Below are positions 1 to 11,742 of a stretch of 64,000 nt of DNA, piece by piece (the first letter of the stretch is position 1; the number at the start of each line of letters is the position of its first letter). Where the stretch lies: assembly GCA_002270295.1 (NCBI GenBank), contig NISF01000005.1, forward strand, positions 62,555 through 126,554. Direction: 5' to 3'. The translations under genes were made by a program, and so were the position numbers. A model generated the notes under the pieces. The model worked only from the letters and a program-made list of their open reading frames with translations. It was not told where the DNA came from and made no database searches. Source of the DNA: Enterobacter sp. 10-1. Lineage in GTDB: Bacteria > Pseudomonadota > Gammaproteobacteria > Enterobacterales > Enterobacteriaceae.

Positions 1-117
1 GGGGAAAGCTCGCCTTCAGCGGACGCGATCGTCTTTTCGCCGGATGGCAAATATCTGGCATGGATGGCGGAGGTGGGCGGCTATCGTCAGCTGTGGACCA
101 CCGAGGTTACGCGTTAA
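1..117 (+). CDS. yidR: YidR-like beta-propeller protein, 3' end only
   Basis: The last 38 codons of a gene whose start lies before the window, closing with TAA at 115-117. The translated tail contains SPDGKYLAWM followed by YRQLWTTEVTR, the pattern of a WD40/TolB-like propeller blade. The identity rests mainly on position: in enterobacteria yidR lies beside yidQ and ibpA, as here. It ends one base before the stop of the opposing gene yidQ, so the two are convergent. Its function is not established, and only the C-terminal blade can be judged from this fragment. Confidence 0.7.
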   Translation, partial: GESSPSADAIVFSPDGKYLAWMAEVGGYRQLWTTEVTR

Positions 118-118
118 A

Positions 119-451
119 TCAAGGGGTTGGCATTGACGCTGGCGGGATAACCGAATTGGTCGCCAGCGACTCTTTTTCGCTTTTTTCAACGCGCGATTTT
201 ATCGAGCTATCGGTACGGAACATATCCCACGGCAGCAGCAGCGTATCCATCACCGCGGTGAGAGGCATATCTATCGCCACCAGGGATTTTGTTCCCCAGT
301 TGGCATCGCTATCGCCCAGCATCTGCGCGCTGGCACGCGTTCCCGGGTAGGTTCCTTCCTTGCCACCGGTATGAGACATCACGCTGGAGCAACCGCTCAA
401 GGCTACCATTCCGCCGAACAGGACCAGCTTTAACAGACCGCTTTTCATCAT
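119..451 (-). CDS. yidQ: YidQ, small lipoprotein of the YceK/DUF1375 family
   Basis: A 110-residue protein starting with two adjacent Met codons. A short positive N-terminus, a hydrophobic stretch and the lipobox LSGC (Cys at about residue 21) predict export and lipid attachment. The rest has the features of the YceK family: a conserved YPGTR segment and a hydrophobic DMPLTAVMDTLLLPWD segment near the middle. Length fits the family. It is transcribed away from ibpA and convergent with yidR. The role is unknown; it is expected to be an envelope lipoprotein. Confidence 0.85.
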   Translation of the reverse strand: MMKSGLLKLVLFGGMVALSGCSSVMSHTGGKEGTYPGTRASAQMLGDSDANWGTKSLVAIDMPLTAVMDTLLLPWDMFRTDSSIKSRVEKSEKESLATNSVIPPASMPTP

Positions 452-623
452 TCTTCCATTATTGTTTCGGGCATTGAGATAACCATTTATCGGTTATATC
501 GAGCCATCCTCTGAATGCATAGCGTTATTACGCTGCACTGTGGCAGGCATCGCATTTTGCCTTTTGTGCTACCCCCAGTCTAAGCAATCGTCGGCAAACT
601 GCAAAAAAAATTGCTGCATTCGT

Positions 624-652
624 CTTGAAAAACGCGGTGGGAAACCCATTTT
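624..652 (+). promoter_or_regulatory. Sigma-32 heat-shock promoter of ibpA
   Basis: CTTGAA at 624-629 and CCCATTTT at 645-652 are separated by 15 bases. This closely matches the sigma-32 (RpoH) consensus (CTTGAAA, then CCCATNT) and lies about 105 bases before the ibpA start, as expected for the ibpAB operon. The rest of the 452-758 gap holds the yidQ upstream region, including a small inverted repeat ATAACC/GGTTAT at 479-497. Confidence 0.85.
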
Positions 653-661
653 AGAAACGTG

Positions 662-758
662 GCCCAATGAGAATACGCCTGCGGGGTATTCCGGGTAATA
701 ACGACCTGTCCATGATGGAAGGTCATAAAATTCTCGCTGATTTCAGGAGCTATTTATT
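662..758 (+). promoter_or_regulatory. ibpA 5' leader, probable ROSE-type RNA thermometer
   Basis: A leader of about 100 bases lies between the sigma-32 promoter and the ibpA start. It ends in TTTCAGGAGC shortly before ATG. In E. coli this leader folds into a ROSE-like thermometer that masks the ribosome site at low temperature. Here a TTCTCGCTGA segment just upstream of the Shine-Dalgarno could be the masking strand. The assignment rests on gene identity and position; I did not compute a fold. Confidence 0.55.
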
Positions 759-1172
759 ATGCGTAATTTCGATCTCTCTCCGCTGTATCGTTCTGCTATT
801 GGTTTTGACCGCCTTTTTAATCTGTTAGAAAACAATCAGAGCCAAAGTAATGGCGGCTACCCTCCGTACAACGTCGAGCTGGTAGACGAAAACCATTATC
901 GCATTGCGATCGCCGTTGCCGGCTTTGCCGAAAGCGAACTGGAGATCACCGCCCAGGATAATCTGCTGATCGTCAAAGGTGCCCATGCCGGTGAGCCGAA
1001 AGAGCGTACTTACCTCTATCAGGGCATTGCCGAGCGCAACTTTGAGCGCAAATTCCAGATTGCGGAGAACATCCACATCCGCGGGGCTAACCTGGTGAAC
1101 GGTCTGCTGTATATCGAACTGGAACGCGTGATCCCGGAAGCGGATAAACCGCGCCGTATCGAAATCAACTAA
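759..1172 (+). CDS. ibpA: IbpA, small heat-shock protein (Hsp20)
   Basis: A 137-residue alpha-crystallin/Hsp20 protein, the usual IbpA length. It starts [20 protein letters not shown]; the crystallin domain spans roughly residues 35-125, and the tail carries the conserved I-x-I-type motif (RRIEIN). IbpA coats aggregating proteins during heat stress and holds them for refolding by DnaK and ClpB. It leads the ibpAB operon behind a sigma-32 promoter. IbpB follows 112 bases later and shares its N-terminus, consistent with an old tandem duplication. Confidence 0.97.
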   Translation: MRNFDLSPLYRSAIGFDRLFNLLENNQSQSNGGYPPYNVELVDENHYRIAIAVAGFAESELEITAQDNLLIVKGAHAGEPKERTYLYQGIAERNFERKFQIAENIHIRGANLVNGLLYIELERVIPEADKPRRIEIN

Positions 1173-1284
1173 TCCCGTTGGGTCGCTCGCGCGGCCCGAT
1201 ATTGAAACTTGCTCGCCGTCAGGGGGCAGATGCGGGTTATCAAACCTGCGGTATTCACTCGCTTCTTAGAAGGAGAAACACATT
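1173..1284 (+). promoter_or_regulatory. ibpA-ibpB intergenic leader, possible second thermometer
   Basis: These 112 bases separate ibpA and ibpB. They end in TTAGAAGGAGAAACACATT before the ibpB ATG, a strong purine-rich ribosome site preceded by pyrimidine-rich TCACTCGCTTCTT, which could pair with it. E. coli ibpB also has its own thermosensing leader. No terminator is seen, so the two genes are probably cotranscribed. The temperature response is inferred, not shown. Confidence 0.4.
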
Positions 1285-1713
1285 ATGCGTAACTACGATT
1301 TATCCCCACTGCTGCGTCAATGGATCGGTTTTGACAAACTGGCCAATGCTCTGCAAACCGCCGGTGAAAGCCAGAGCTTCCCACCTTATAACATCGAAAA
1401 AAGCGACGATAACCACTATCGCATTACCCTTGCGCTGGCCGGTTTCCGTCAGGAAGATCTGGACATTCAGCTGGAGGGGACGCGCCTGAGCGTGAAAGGT
1501 ACGCCGCAGCAGGCGGAAAAAGAGACGAAGTGGCTGCATCAGGGGCTGGTAAGCCAGGCCTTTAGCCTCAGCTTCACTCTTGCCGAAAATATGGAAGTCT
1601 CCGGAGCCACCTTCAACAACGGTTTGTTGCATATCGATCTCACCCGCAATGAACCGGAAGCGGTTATCCCGCAGCGGATCGCGATTAGCGAGCGTCCGGC
1701 GCTCGACAGCTAA
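1285..1713 (+). CDS. ibpB: IbpB, small heat-shock protein (Hsp20)
   Basis: A 142-residue Hsp20 protein starting [20 protein letters not shown], clearly paralogous to IbpA, with the alpha-crystallin domain over about residues 35-125 and a C-terminal PQRIAI motif that contacts partner subunits. IbpB works with IbpA: IbpA binds aggregates and IbpB helps release substrates to DnaK/ClpB. Second gene of the heat-shock operon, followed 15 bases after its stop by a strong terminator. Length and N-terminus are typical. Confidence 0.97.
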   Translation: MRNYDLSPLLRQWIGFDKLANALQTAGESQSFPPYNIEKSDDNHYRITLALAGFRQEDLDIQLEGTRLSVKGTPQQAEKETKWLHQGLVSQAFSLSFTLAENMEVSGATFNNGLLHIDLTRNEPEAVIPQRIAISERPALDS

Positions 1714-1728
1714 TCTGACAAGATCATC

Positions 1729-1757
1729 AAAGCCCCGACCTTTCGGGGCTTTTTTTT
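1729..1757 (+). terminator. Rho-independent terminator of ibpAB
   Basis: The stem AAAGCCCCG/CGGGGCTTT encloses a short ACCTTT loop and is followed by a run of T to 1757. It lies directly after the ibpB stop. Confidence 0.95.
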
Positions 1758-1902
1758 GGCCTCGGGCGCTGAAATGACCGGCGGAAGTACCCTGTACGCG
1801 GTTCCGATGACCCGCTGATTATTGTGCGCCAGGCTGCATACAGGCCCCGAGGGTTGGGCCATAATCCCGGTTATTACTAATGTTATTCACAGGGAAAACA
1901 CG

Positions 1903-3564
1903 ATGAGTGATATAGCATTGACCGTCAGCGTTTTGGCGCTGGTTGCGGTTGTCGGATTGTGGATCGGCAATGTCAAAATTCGCGGTGTGGGTTTTGGCAT
2001 TGGCGGCGTGCTGTTTGGCGGTATTATCGTCGGCCACTTTGTCGATCAGGCGGGCATTACCCTCAGCGGACCCATGCTGCACTTTATTCAGGAATTTGGC
2101 CTGATTCTCTTCGTTTATACCATCGGTATCCAGGTCGGGCCGGGGTTCTTCGCCTCTCTGCGCGTTTCAGGGCTGCGGCTTAACCTCTTTGCCATCCTCA
2201 TCGTGATCCTCGGCGGTCTGGTGACCGCGGTGCTGCATAAGCTTTTTAATATCCCGCTGCCGATAGTCCTCGGTATTTTCTCCGGGGCGGTGACCAATAC
2301 CCCGGCGCTGGGGGCCGGGCAGCAGATCCTTCGCGACCTTGGCGTGCCGCTCGATGTCGTAGACCAGATGGGGATGAGCTATGCCATGGCCTATCCGTTT
2401 GGTATTTGCGGCATTTTGCTCACCATGTGGCTGGTGCGCCTGTTCTTTCGCGTCAACGTCGAAAAAGAGGCCCAGCAGTTTGATGAGAGCAGCGGTAATG
2501 GCCATGCGCTGCTGCAGACGATTAACGTCCGCGTTGAAAACCCTAACCTGAATAATATGGCGATTCAGGATGTACCGATGCTCAACAGCGACAGGCTGAT
2601 CTGTTCGCGCCTTAAGCGGGATGAGCTGCTGATGGTCCCGGCTCCGGGCACGCTGATCCAGACCGGCGACCTTCTGCATCTGGTGGGGCGTCCGGAGGAT
2701 TTACACAATGCGCAGTTGGTGATCGGCAAGGAGGTTTCCACCTCGCTTTCCACCCGCGGTACCGATCTGAAAGTTGAGCGGGTGGTGGTGACCAGCGAGA
2801 AGATCCTCGGCAAGAAAATCCGCGATCTCAATTTTAAGCAGCGCTATGACGTCGTGATCTCGCGGCTTAATCGCGCCGGCGTGGAGCTGGTGGCCAGCAG
2901 CCATGCCAGCCTGCAGTTTGGTGACATTCTTAACCTGGTCGGGCGCCCGGAGGCGATTGACGCGGTTGCCGCTGAGCTGGGTAACGCGCAGCAAAAATTG
3001 CAGCAGGTCCAGATGCTGCCGGTATTTATCGGCATTGGTTTAGGGGTGCTGCTGGGCTCTATTCCGCTGTTTATTCCCGGTTTTCCCGTCGCGCTTAAGC
3101 TGGGGCTGGCCGGCGGGCCGCTGATTATGGCGCTGATCCTCGGGCGAATCGGCAGCATCGGCAAGCTGTACTGGTTTATGCCGCCCAGCGCCAACCTTGC
3201 GCTGCGTGAGCTCGGGATCGTCCTGTTTTTGGCGGTTGTCGGCCTGAAGTCGGGCGGTGATTTTATCCTCACGCTGACCCACGGCGACGGCCTGAACTGG
3301 ATAGTCTACGGTATTTTCATTACCGGCATTCCGCTGCTGACGGTCGGTATTCTGGCGCGAATGCTGCTGAAGATGAACTATCTGACCCTGTGCGGCATGC
3401 TGGCCGGTTCAATGACCGATCCCCCGGCGCTGGCCTTCGCCAACAACCTGCACGCCACCAGCGGGGCGGCGGCGCTGTCGTATGCTACGGTCTACCCGCT
3501 GGTGATGTTTTTACGCATCATCACGCCCCAGCTCCTCGCCGTGTTGTTCTGGGGGATGAGCTAA
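1903..3564 (+). CDS. yidE: YidE, AspT/YidE/YbjL-family transporter
   Basis: A 553-residue inner-membrane protein, the same length as E. coli YidE. The ATG at 1903 was chosen because [20 protein letters not shown] opens the first membrane helix and matches the family start. Architecture: N-terminal helix bundle with the repeated motif [12 protein letters not shown] (about residue 130), two cytoplasmic RCK_C/TrkA-C domains (about residues 190-370), then a second helix bundle with the sister motif [12 protein letters not shown]. These duplicated motifs define the aspartate:alanine exchanger family. The substrate of YidE is unknown. Its last 54 bases overlap the end of yidP on the other strand. 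Confidence 0.93.
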   Translation: MSDIALTVSVLALVAVVGLWIGNVKIRGVGFGIGGVLFGGIIVGHFVDQAGITLSGPMLHFIQEFGLILFVYTIGIQVGPGFFASLRVSGLRLNLFAILIVILGGLVTAVLHKLFNIPLPIVLGIFSGAVTNTPALGAGQQILRDLGVPLDVVDQMGMSYAMAYPFGICGILLTMWLVRLFFRVNVEKEAQQFDESSGNGHALLQTINVRVENPNLNNMAIQDVPMLNSDRLICSRLKRDELLMVPAPGTLIQTGDLLHLVGRPEDLHNAQLVIGKEVSTSLSTRGTDLKVERVVVTSEKILGKKIRDLNFKQRYDVVISRLNRAGVELVASSHASLQFGDILNLVGRPEAIDAVAAELGNAQQKLQQVQMLPVFIGIGLGVLLGSIPLFIPGFPVALKLGLAGGPLIMALILGRIGSIGKLYWFMPPSANLALRELGIVLFLAVVGLKSGGDFILTLTHGDGLNWIVYGIFITGIPLLTVGILARMLLKMNYLTLCGMLAGSMTDPPALAFANNLHATSGAAALSYATVYPLVMFLRIITPQLLAVLFWGMS

Positions 3565-4278
3565 CGGGCTATCGAGGTGGACGCGGCGTAAATGGTAGTC
3601 CACCTGATACTCGCTGGCGTTGCGAAACATAACGGAATAATTGAGAAATTCGCCGCTGTCGCTGTAGGAGAGCGAGGTGATACGCAGCAGCGGCGTCTGC
3701 TCCGGCACGTTCATCGACTTTGCCAGCTGCTTGTCCGCCAGCACCGGGGAGAGGCTCTCGTAGTTACCGCTAATCGTTAGCCCACACTCTTTCTCGATGT
3801 AGTCAAATTTTGACCCCTCCAGATGCACCAGCGACAGATTACGAAACAGTTTTACCGGCATATAGCTGTCTTCCAGCATCAGGGACTTTCCGTCCACGTA
3901 GCGCACGCGTCGTGAGAAATAGATCCGCTCGTTAATCTGAATCCGCAGCTGGCTGGCAATCGCGGGCGGCGCGGGCATCACCTCGAAAATCAGCACCTGG
4001 CTGACCACCTCTTTCCCCTGCTGGCGCAGCACTTCGGCCAGGCCGGTAAGATTGGTGGTTTCGTGGTGCACGTCTTTGCGTGCGACGTAGGTGCCGCTAC
4101 CGTGCCGACGAACCACCAGCCCCCAGTTCACCAGCAGGTCGATGGCTTTGCGAATGGTCATCCGCGCGACGCCAAACTCCTGCGCCAGCTTTTTCTCTCC
4201 CGGCAGCGGGCTGCCGATGTTGAAATCCGATGAATTGAGCCGCAGGCGCAATCTTTCAGCAATAGATTTGTAGATCAC
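3511..4278 (-). CDS. yidP: YidP, GntR/HutC-type regulator
   Basis: A 255-residue regulator with an N-terminal winged helix (residues 1-70, including [20 protein letters not shown]) and a C-terminal UTRA ligand domain (about 90-235, with [19 protein letters not shown]). I chose a GTG start at 4278 ([10 protein letters not shown]) because AGAGG sits seven bases upstream and the protein then aligns with E. coli YidP from its first residue; an upstream ATG at 4341 lacks this support. It is divergent from aglA and so probably controls that PTS operon. The C-terminus runs about 17 residues beyond the remembered E. coli protein, and this tail overlaps yidE. Confidence 0.9.
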   Translation of the reverse strand: MIYKSIAERLRLRLNSSDFNIGSPLPGEKKLAQEFGVARMTIRKAIDLLVNWGLVVRRHGSGTYVARKDVHHETTNLTGLAEVLRQQGKEVVSQVLIFEVMPAPPAIASQLRIQINERIYFSRRVRYVDGKSLMLEDSYMPVKLFRNLSLVHLEGSKFDYIEKECGLTISGNYESLSPVLADKQLAKSMNVPEQTPLLRITSLSYSDSGEFLNYSVMFRNASEYQVDYHLRRVHLDSPLAHPPEQHGEELGRDDA

Positions 4279-4396
4279 CAGTAGACCTCTATTCCAGTGA
4301 CAGAGGTGATTATCAAACCCCTGTTTCGTATTAAAAATCATTAAATTACATACGTATACGCCGATGTTTTTGCAGGCTAAGGTCTGGGGATTTTGT

Positions 4397-4430
4397 TGTT
4401 GTCTATGTTTTATTCAAAAATTAGACAACA
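4397..4430. promoter_or_regulatory. Candidate YidP operator in the yidP-aglA gap
   Basis: A perfect 9-base inverted repeat, TGTTGTCTA at 4397-4405 and TAGACAACA at 4422-4430, lies between the divergent genes. GTCTA/TAGAC half sites resemble known GntR/HutC-type operators. Half-site centres are 25 bases apart. A weak CRP-like site (CATGA-N6-TCACG) lies nearby at 4447-4462. The function is inferred from location and symmetry. Confidence 0.45.
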
Positions 4431-4576
4431 TTGCTGTAATTAAAACCATGAAAGCGATCACGAATCGCAACGACATTGCATGTTGGATGACGGGTAAATT
4501 CCTATTCTCGCTTTAGGCCGATACTCAAGACAAATAAGGCCACTAACCCTACTGGTTGTTAAATGAGGATTTTAAA

Positions 4577-7518
<2,942 letters not shown>

Positions 7519-7530
7519 TCTCTCCCTCTC

Positions 7531-7553
7531 ACCGGCACCCAACGGGTGCCGGT
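7531..7553 (+). terminator. Terminator hairpin after aglAB
   Basis: A perfect 10-base stem, ACCGGCACCC/GGGTGCCGGT, with a three-base AAC loop, 12 bases after the aglB stop. The downstream tract is pyrimidine-rich (TCTTCCCTCTTCCC) rather than pure T, so termination may be incomplete. Confidence 0.7.
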
Positions 7554-7626
7554 TCTTCCCTCTTCCCCCGTTCGTGATGAATTACGCTATGCTGGAGCCT
7601 GCCCGTGGCACGAACAAGGAACCCTG

Positions 7627-7974
7627 ATGAAAATCTCCCGCGTCGGCGAAGCGCCGGATTACCGCTTTTCACTCGCCAATGAACGTACTTTTCTCGCCTG
7701 GATCCGCACGGCGCTGGGCTTTCTCGCCGCCGGCGTCGGCCTCGATCAGCTGGCGCCCGACTTTGCCACGCCGCTGATTCGCGAAGCGCTGGCGCTGCTG
7801 CTGTGCCTGTTTGCCGGCGGCCTGGCCATTTACGGCTATCTGCGCTGGCTGAGTAATGAAAAGGCGATGCGCCTAAAACAAGACTTGCCCTATACCCGGA
7901 CGCTGCTGGCGATCAGTATTCTGCTGATGATTGTGGTCGTGGTGGTGACGGGACTGGTGCTCTACGGTGGATAG
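7627..7974 (+). CDS. yidH: YidH, DUF202 inner-membrane protein
   Basis: A 115-residue protein with three predicted membrane helices, the same length as E. coli YidH. It has the DUF202 signature near the N-terminus (FSLANERTFLAWIRTALGFL). The ATG at 7627 was chosen by fit to the family start. Overlaps yidG by eight bases, indicating coupled translation. DUF202 proteins lack a settled role. YidH, YidG and YidF form one overlapping gene string here, as in E. coli. Confidence 0.92.
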   Translation: MKISRVGEAPDYRFSLANERTFLAWIRTALGFLAAGVGLDQLAPDFATPLIREALALLLCLFAGGLAIYGYLRWLSNEKAMRLKQDLPYTRTLLAISILLMIVVVVVTGLVLYGG

Positions 7975-8326
7975 GCGTCGGATGCGGCGGGAGAGCGATC
8001 CGGGCCTGCAGCCGGAGCGCACGTCGCTGGCCTGGTTCCGAACGCTGTTGGGCTACGGGGCGCTGATGGCGCTGGCAGTCAAACACAACTGGCACAGCGC
8101 GGGCGCGCTGTTCTGGCTGTCGATTGGCGTGCTGGCTGCCGTTGCCATTATTCTCTGGCGCTATACCCGCAGCCGCAACCTGATGGATATCAACGAGAGC
8201 GATTTCGCACAATCCCGGGCGATACGTGACAAATTTTTGATCTCCCTCGCAGTGCTTTCGCTGGCGTTAATGTTTGCTGTAACTCATCTACGGCAGATTG
8301 TTTTATTCATTAAGGATGTGACATGA
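7967..8326 (+). CDS. yidG: YidG, DUF202 inner-membrane protein
   Basis: A 119-residue DUF202 protein, paralogous to YidH, with LQPERTSLAWFRTLLGYGAL and three membrane helices. The GTG start at 7967 lies inside the end of yidH; an in-frame ATG at 7982 is an alternative. The end overlaps yidF by four bases (ATGA). Function unknown; coupled expression with YidH suggests a joint membrane assembly, which is inference. Confidence 0.9.
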   Translation: MDRRRMRRESDPGLQPERTSLAWFRTLLGYGALMALAVKHNWHSAGALFWLSIGVLAAVAIILWRYTRSRNLMDINESDFAQSRAIRDKFLISLAVLSLALMFAVTHLRQIVLFIKDVT

Positions 8327-8826
8327 CAGGACGTTGCCACAGCAGGAGTGCCGCAGAGAGAGAGCTGAAGGTACTGGACGTCAATATTTATCGCCATCAC
8401 TGCCAGAGCCCGCGGCAATATTATCACCAGCTACGCCAGCAGGGCGTTTCAGCGATCCGCTTTGTTCCGCAGCTTCAGCCGGAAGATGCCGAGGCCTGGG
8501 GGGAGTTCCTGTGCGCGGTTTTTGCTATCTGGGTACGCGAGGATATCGGCCGGATCCTGGTGTTGCCCTTTGAGAGCGCTCTGCGCGGCTGGTGTGGTGA
8601 AGCGGTACGTCCCGCCGACGCGCCGGTTACGCCAGATTGTCGCGACTGCCCGTGGCTGAGGTTATGCGGCGGTGATTGCCCGCCGGCGGATGCGCAAAAG
8701 GGGCAAAACCCGCTGTGCGCGGGTTATCGCCAGTTTTACAGCATGAGCGCGCCCTATATGCGCGTCATGCGTGATCTACAAAACCAGCAGCGGTCGCCCG
8801 CCGAGCTGATGCCGCTGCTGCGCTAA
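8323..8826 (+). CDS. yidF: YidF, cysteine-rich SPASM-like protein
   Basis: A 167-residue soluble protein. Its C-terminal half has the spacing CRDCPWLRLCGGDCPP followed by a later Cys in NPLCAGYRQFY. This resembles the SPASM iron-sulfur region at the end of anaerobic sulfatase-maturating radical SAM enzymes, but the radical SAM core (CxxxCxxC) is absent. In E. coli yidF belongs to a cluster that includes the sulfatase gene yidJ; no sulfatase is present here. Overlaps yidG by ATGA and converges on dsdA. An earlier label as a DNA-binding regulator is not supported by any visible helix-turn-helix. Confidence 0.8.
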   Translation: MTGRCHSRSAAERELKVLDVNIYRHHCQSPRQYYHQLRQQGVSAIRFVPQLQPEDAEAWGEFLCAVFAIWVREDIGRILVLPFESALRGWCGEAVRPADAPVTPDCRDCPWLRLCGGDCPPADAQKGQNPLCAGYRQFYSMSAPYMRVMRDLQNQQRSPAELMPLLR

Positions 8827-8833
8827 CGGCGGG

Positions 8834-10162
8834 CTAGCGGCCCTTCGCCAGATACTGCGCCATTTCTTCTTCCGGCACCATGCCGCCGCCGGTGGCCCAC
8901 ACCAGGTGCGTGGCATTCTGCATCTGCTCCGGGCTAAAGCCGTGCATTTGCCGGTAGGTCTCGCTTGCGCAAATATGCTGCGGCCCGGCCATGCCCGCCA
9001 GTGCCGAAGGCTCAAGGCGGATATTTTCAGCCTGCGCCAGCCAGCCCAGCATGTCGTACATCGTCTGGTCGTCGAGGGTATACAGGCCATCCAGTAGACG
9101 CTCCATCGCCCGGCCGACAAATCCCGACGCCCGGCCAACGGCGAGCCCGTCGGCGGCGGTCAGGTTATCAATACCTAAATCCTGGACCGCAATCGCGTCG
9201 TGCAGTCCGGTATAAATCCCCAGCAGCATACAGGGCGAGTGGGTTGGTTCCGCGAAGAAGCAGCGCACGTGGTCGCCGAAGGCCAGCTTGAGGCCAAATG
9301 CCACTCCGCCAGGGCCCCCGCCAACGCCGCACGGCAGATAGACGAACAGCGGATGGTCGGCATCGACCGCGCGGCCCTGCTGAGCAAACTGGGCCTTCAG
9401 ACGCTCGCCGGCAACGGCGTAGCCGAGGAACAGCGTGCGTGAGTTTTCGTCGTCGATAAAGAAGCAGTTAGGGTCTGATTCGGCGGCTTTACGCCCCTGC
9501 TCAACCGCTACGCCGTAATCCTGTTCGTACTCCACCACCGTCACGCCGTGGCTGCGCAGCTTCGCTTTTTTCCACGCCCGGGCGTCGGCGGACATATGCA
9601 CGGTGACCTTAAAGCCGATGCGCGCGCTCATGATGCCAATCGACATTCCGAGGTTTCCGGTGGAGCCCACGGCGATGCTGTACTGGCTGAAGAACTGTTT
9701 AAATTCAGGCGTCAGCAGCCTGCTGTAGTCATCCGCGGTGGTGAGCAGTCCGGCTTCCAGCGCCAGTTTTTCCGCGTGGGTCAGCACCTCATAAATGCCG
9801 CCTCGCGCTTTAATTGAGCCGGAGATCGGCAGATGGCTGTCCTTTTTCAACAGCAGCTCACCCGCAACCGGCTGCGCAAATTCCTGTTCCAGCCGCGCTT
9901 TCATGGCCGGAATCGCCACCAGCTCGGATTCGATAATCCCGCCGGTGGCCGCGGTTTCCGGGAAGGCCTGCGCCAGATACGGGGCAAAGCGATCGAGGCG
10001 GGCGCGGGCGTCCTGGACGTCTTCGCTGGTCAAGCCGACGTAGGGCAAACCCTCGGCCAGAGAGGTGGTCGCCGGGTTAAACCAGGCGGTTTCTTTCAGG
10101 GCAATCAGCTCCTTCAGCAGCGGGAACTGTGCGATTAAAGTGGTCATGTCAGCGTTTTTCAT
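8834..10162 (-). CDS. dsdA: DsdA, D-serine ammonia-lyase
   Basis: A 442-residue PLP enzyme of fold type II, the same length as E. coli DsdA. The PLP lysine is in [13 protein letters not shown] (Lys118), and the phosphate-binding loop is [11 protein letters not shown]. It converts D-serine to pyruvate and ammonia, detoxifying D-serine and using it as carbon and nitrogen source. It follows dsdX by 17 bases on the same strand as an operon, with the activator gene dsdC divergent upstream. Confidence 0.97.
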   Translation of the reverse strand: MKNADMTTLIAQFPLLKELIALKETAWFNPATTSLAEGLPYVGLTSEDVQDARARLDRFAPYLAQAFPETAATGGIIESELVAIPAMKARLEQEFAQPVAGELLLKKDSHLPISGSIKARGGIYEVLTHAEKLALEAGLLTTADDYSRLLTPEFKQFFSQYSIAVGSTGNLGMSIGIMSARIGFKVTVHMSADARAWKKAKLRSHGVTVVEYEQDYGVAVEQGRKAAESDPNCFFIDDENSRTLFLGYAVAGERLKAQFAQQGRAVDADHPLFVYLPCGVGGGPGGVAFGLKLAFGDHVRCFFAEPTHSPCMLLGIYTGLHDAIAVQDLGIDNLTAADGLAVGRASGFVGRAMERLLDGLYTLDDQTMYDMLGWLAQAENIRLEPSALAGMAGPQHICASETYRQMHGFSPEQMQNATHLVWATGGGMVPEEEMAQYLAKGR

Positions 10163-10179
10163 ATTACGTCTCTTGGCGC

Positions 10180-11517
10180 TCAGATGATGAAAGAAAGCAG
10201 GAACGTGCAGGCCAGCGCAAGTAAGGATGCGATAAATGTGGCCGTTGTATAGTATTTAAACGTCTCGCTCAGACTCGCTCCGCAGTATTGTTTTACCAGC
10301 CAGAACAGGGAGTCGGTAACGATCGTGCAGCCAATTGCGCCTGAACCGATAGCAATGGCGATGATCTCCGGACTCACGTCGGGATAAAGCGGCAGCATCG
10401 GGGCAACGATGGCGGTTGCGCCCATCATCGCGACGGTAGCGGAGCCGACCGCAGCGTGCAGAATCAGCGCCACCAGCCAGGCCAGCAGGATGGGGTGCAT
10501 ATGCATGTTCGACAGAATCACTGCCAGAGAATCGGCCAGCCCGCTGCTTTTCAGAATGGCGTTGAATGCCCCGCCGGCGCCGATAATCAGCAGGATATTG
10601 GCAATCGAGCCAAAGCCATTCTCAGTATGAGTCAGCAGCACGCTCATCCCAAGGTTCTGGCGGATGCCGAGAATGTAGTAAGCCACGAAGACGGCAATAA
10701 ACATGGCGGTGATCGGGTTACCGATGAACTCCAGCAGCATGTACAGCGTGCCGCCCTTGGCCATATTCAGCTCGGCAACGGTTTTTACCAGCATCAGCGC
10801 GATAGGCAGCAGGATAGTAAAGAGCGTAGCGCCGAGCGACGGCAGCGTCTCTTCCTTACGGACTTCCAGGTTGGAAAACTCGGCGGGAACCGGTTTAAAC
10901 GGCAGGCGGTCGCCGAGAAGTTTGAGGAACAACGGGCCGCCAACCAGCGAGGCTATCAGCCCGACCAGCAGGCCGTAGACGATGACCGTCCCGATATCGG
11001 CGCCGAGCTTATTGGCAACGAACAGCGCGGCCGGATGAGGCGGAACCACGCAGTGGACGGCCATCAATGCGGTGCACAGCGGAATCGCCAGCTTCAGAAG
11101 CGAGGTGTGGGTCTTTTTGGCGATGGAGAATGCCAGCGGGATCAGCAGCACGACGCCAACTTCCACAAACAGCGTAATCCCGCAAATCAGGCCGACCAGC
11201 ACCATAATGACGTCAACCGATAGCCAGCGGCAGCGCTGGAGCGTCAGGCCGATACGCTCTGCGGCGCCGGAGACCTCCATCATTTTACCCAGAATGGTAC
11301 CGAGGCCGATAACAGCCGCGAGGAAGCCCAGCGTTCCGCCAATCCCGCTTTCAATGGCGTTAACCATATCCAGCGGGCTCATCCCCATCATTGCGCCGAC
11401 AAAAAAGCTGGCTAACAGCAGCGCCAGGAAGGGGTGAAACTTCAGTTTGACGATAGTTAACACGATCAGCACGATGCTTATCAGCAGCGTGCTCACAACC
11501 CAAATCTGCGATTCCAT
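10180..11517 (-). CDS. dsdX: DsdX, D-serine/gluconate-family permease
   Basis: A 445-residue GntP-family transporter with about 12 hydrophobic segments, matching E. coli DsdX length when started at 11517 ([18 protein letters not shown]). An in-frame ATG at 11568 would add 17 non-hydrophobic residues and is less likely. Imports D-serine for DsdA. The genes dsdX and dsdA form an operon transcribed away from dsdC; the 225-base gap to dsdC has short repeats (two TGAATC copies near 11600) that could bind the activator. Confidence 0.95.
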   Translation of the reverse strand: MESQIWVVSTLLISIVLIVLTIVKLKFHPFLALLLASFFVGAMMGMSPLDMVNAIESGIGGTLGFLAAVIGLGTILGKMMEVSGAAERIGLTLQRCRWLSVDVIMVLVGLICGITLFVEVGVVLLIPLAFSIAKKTHTSLLKLAIPLCTALMAVHCVVPPHPAALFVANKLGADIGTVIVYGLLVGLIASLVGGPLFLKLLGDRLPFKPVPAEFSNLEVRKEETLPSLGATLFTILLPIALMLVKTVAELNMAKGGTLYMLLEFIGNPITAMFIAVFVAYYILGIRQNLGMSVLLTHTENGFGSIANILLIIGAGGAFNAILKSSGLADSLAVILSNMHMHPILLAWLVALILHAAVGSATVAMMGATAIVAPMLPLYPDVSPEIIAIAIGSGAIGCTIVTDSLFWLVKQYCGASLSETFKYYTTATFIASLLALACTFLLSFII

Positions 11518-11742
11518 ACCCCACCTCGCCTGTGAATAATCTGCGCCTATTGAACAGAAAAACGCCACCGGCTGACAAACGATATAATTGGCTCTTCAGG
11601 TGAATCAGATTGAATCAAAGTAGTGATTAACGTCTAAAGCTGGCGGTATTTTGCGTCATGGGTCACTTTTATTCATCTTTAAGGCGTCGGGCAGCGGCTC
11701 TTTTCTTTACAATCAGCGGACATGAAACGGGGGAGGCAAAAG

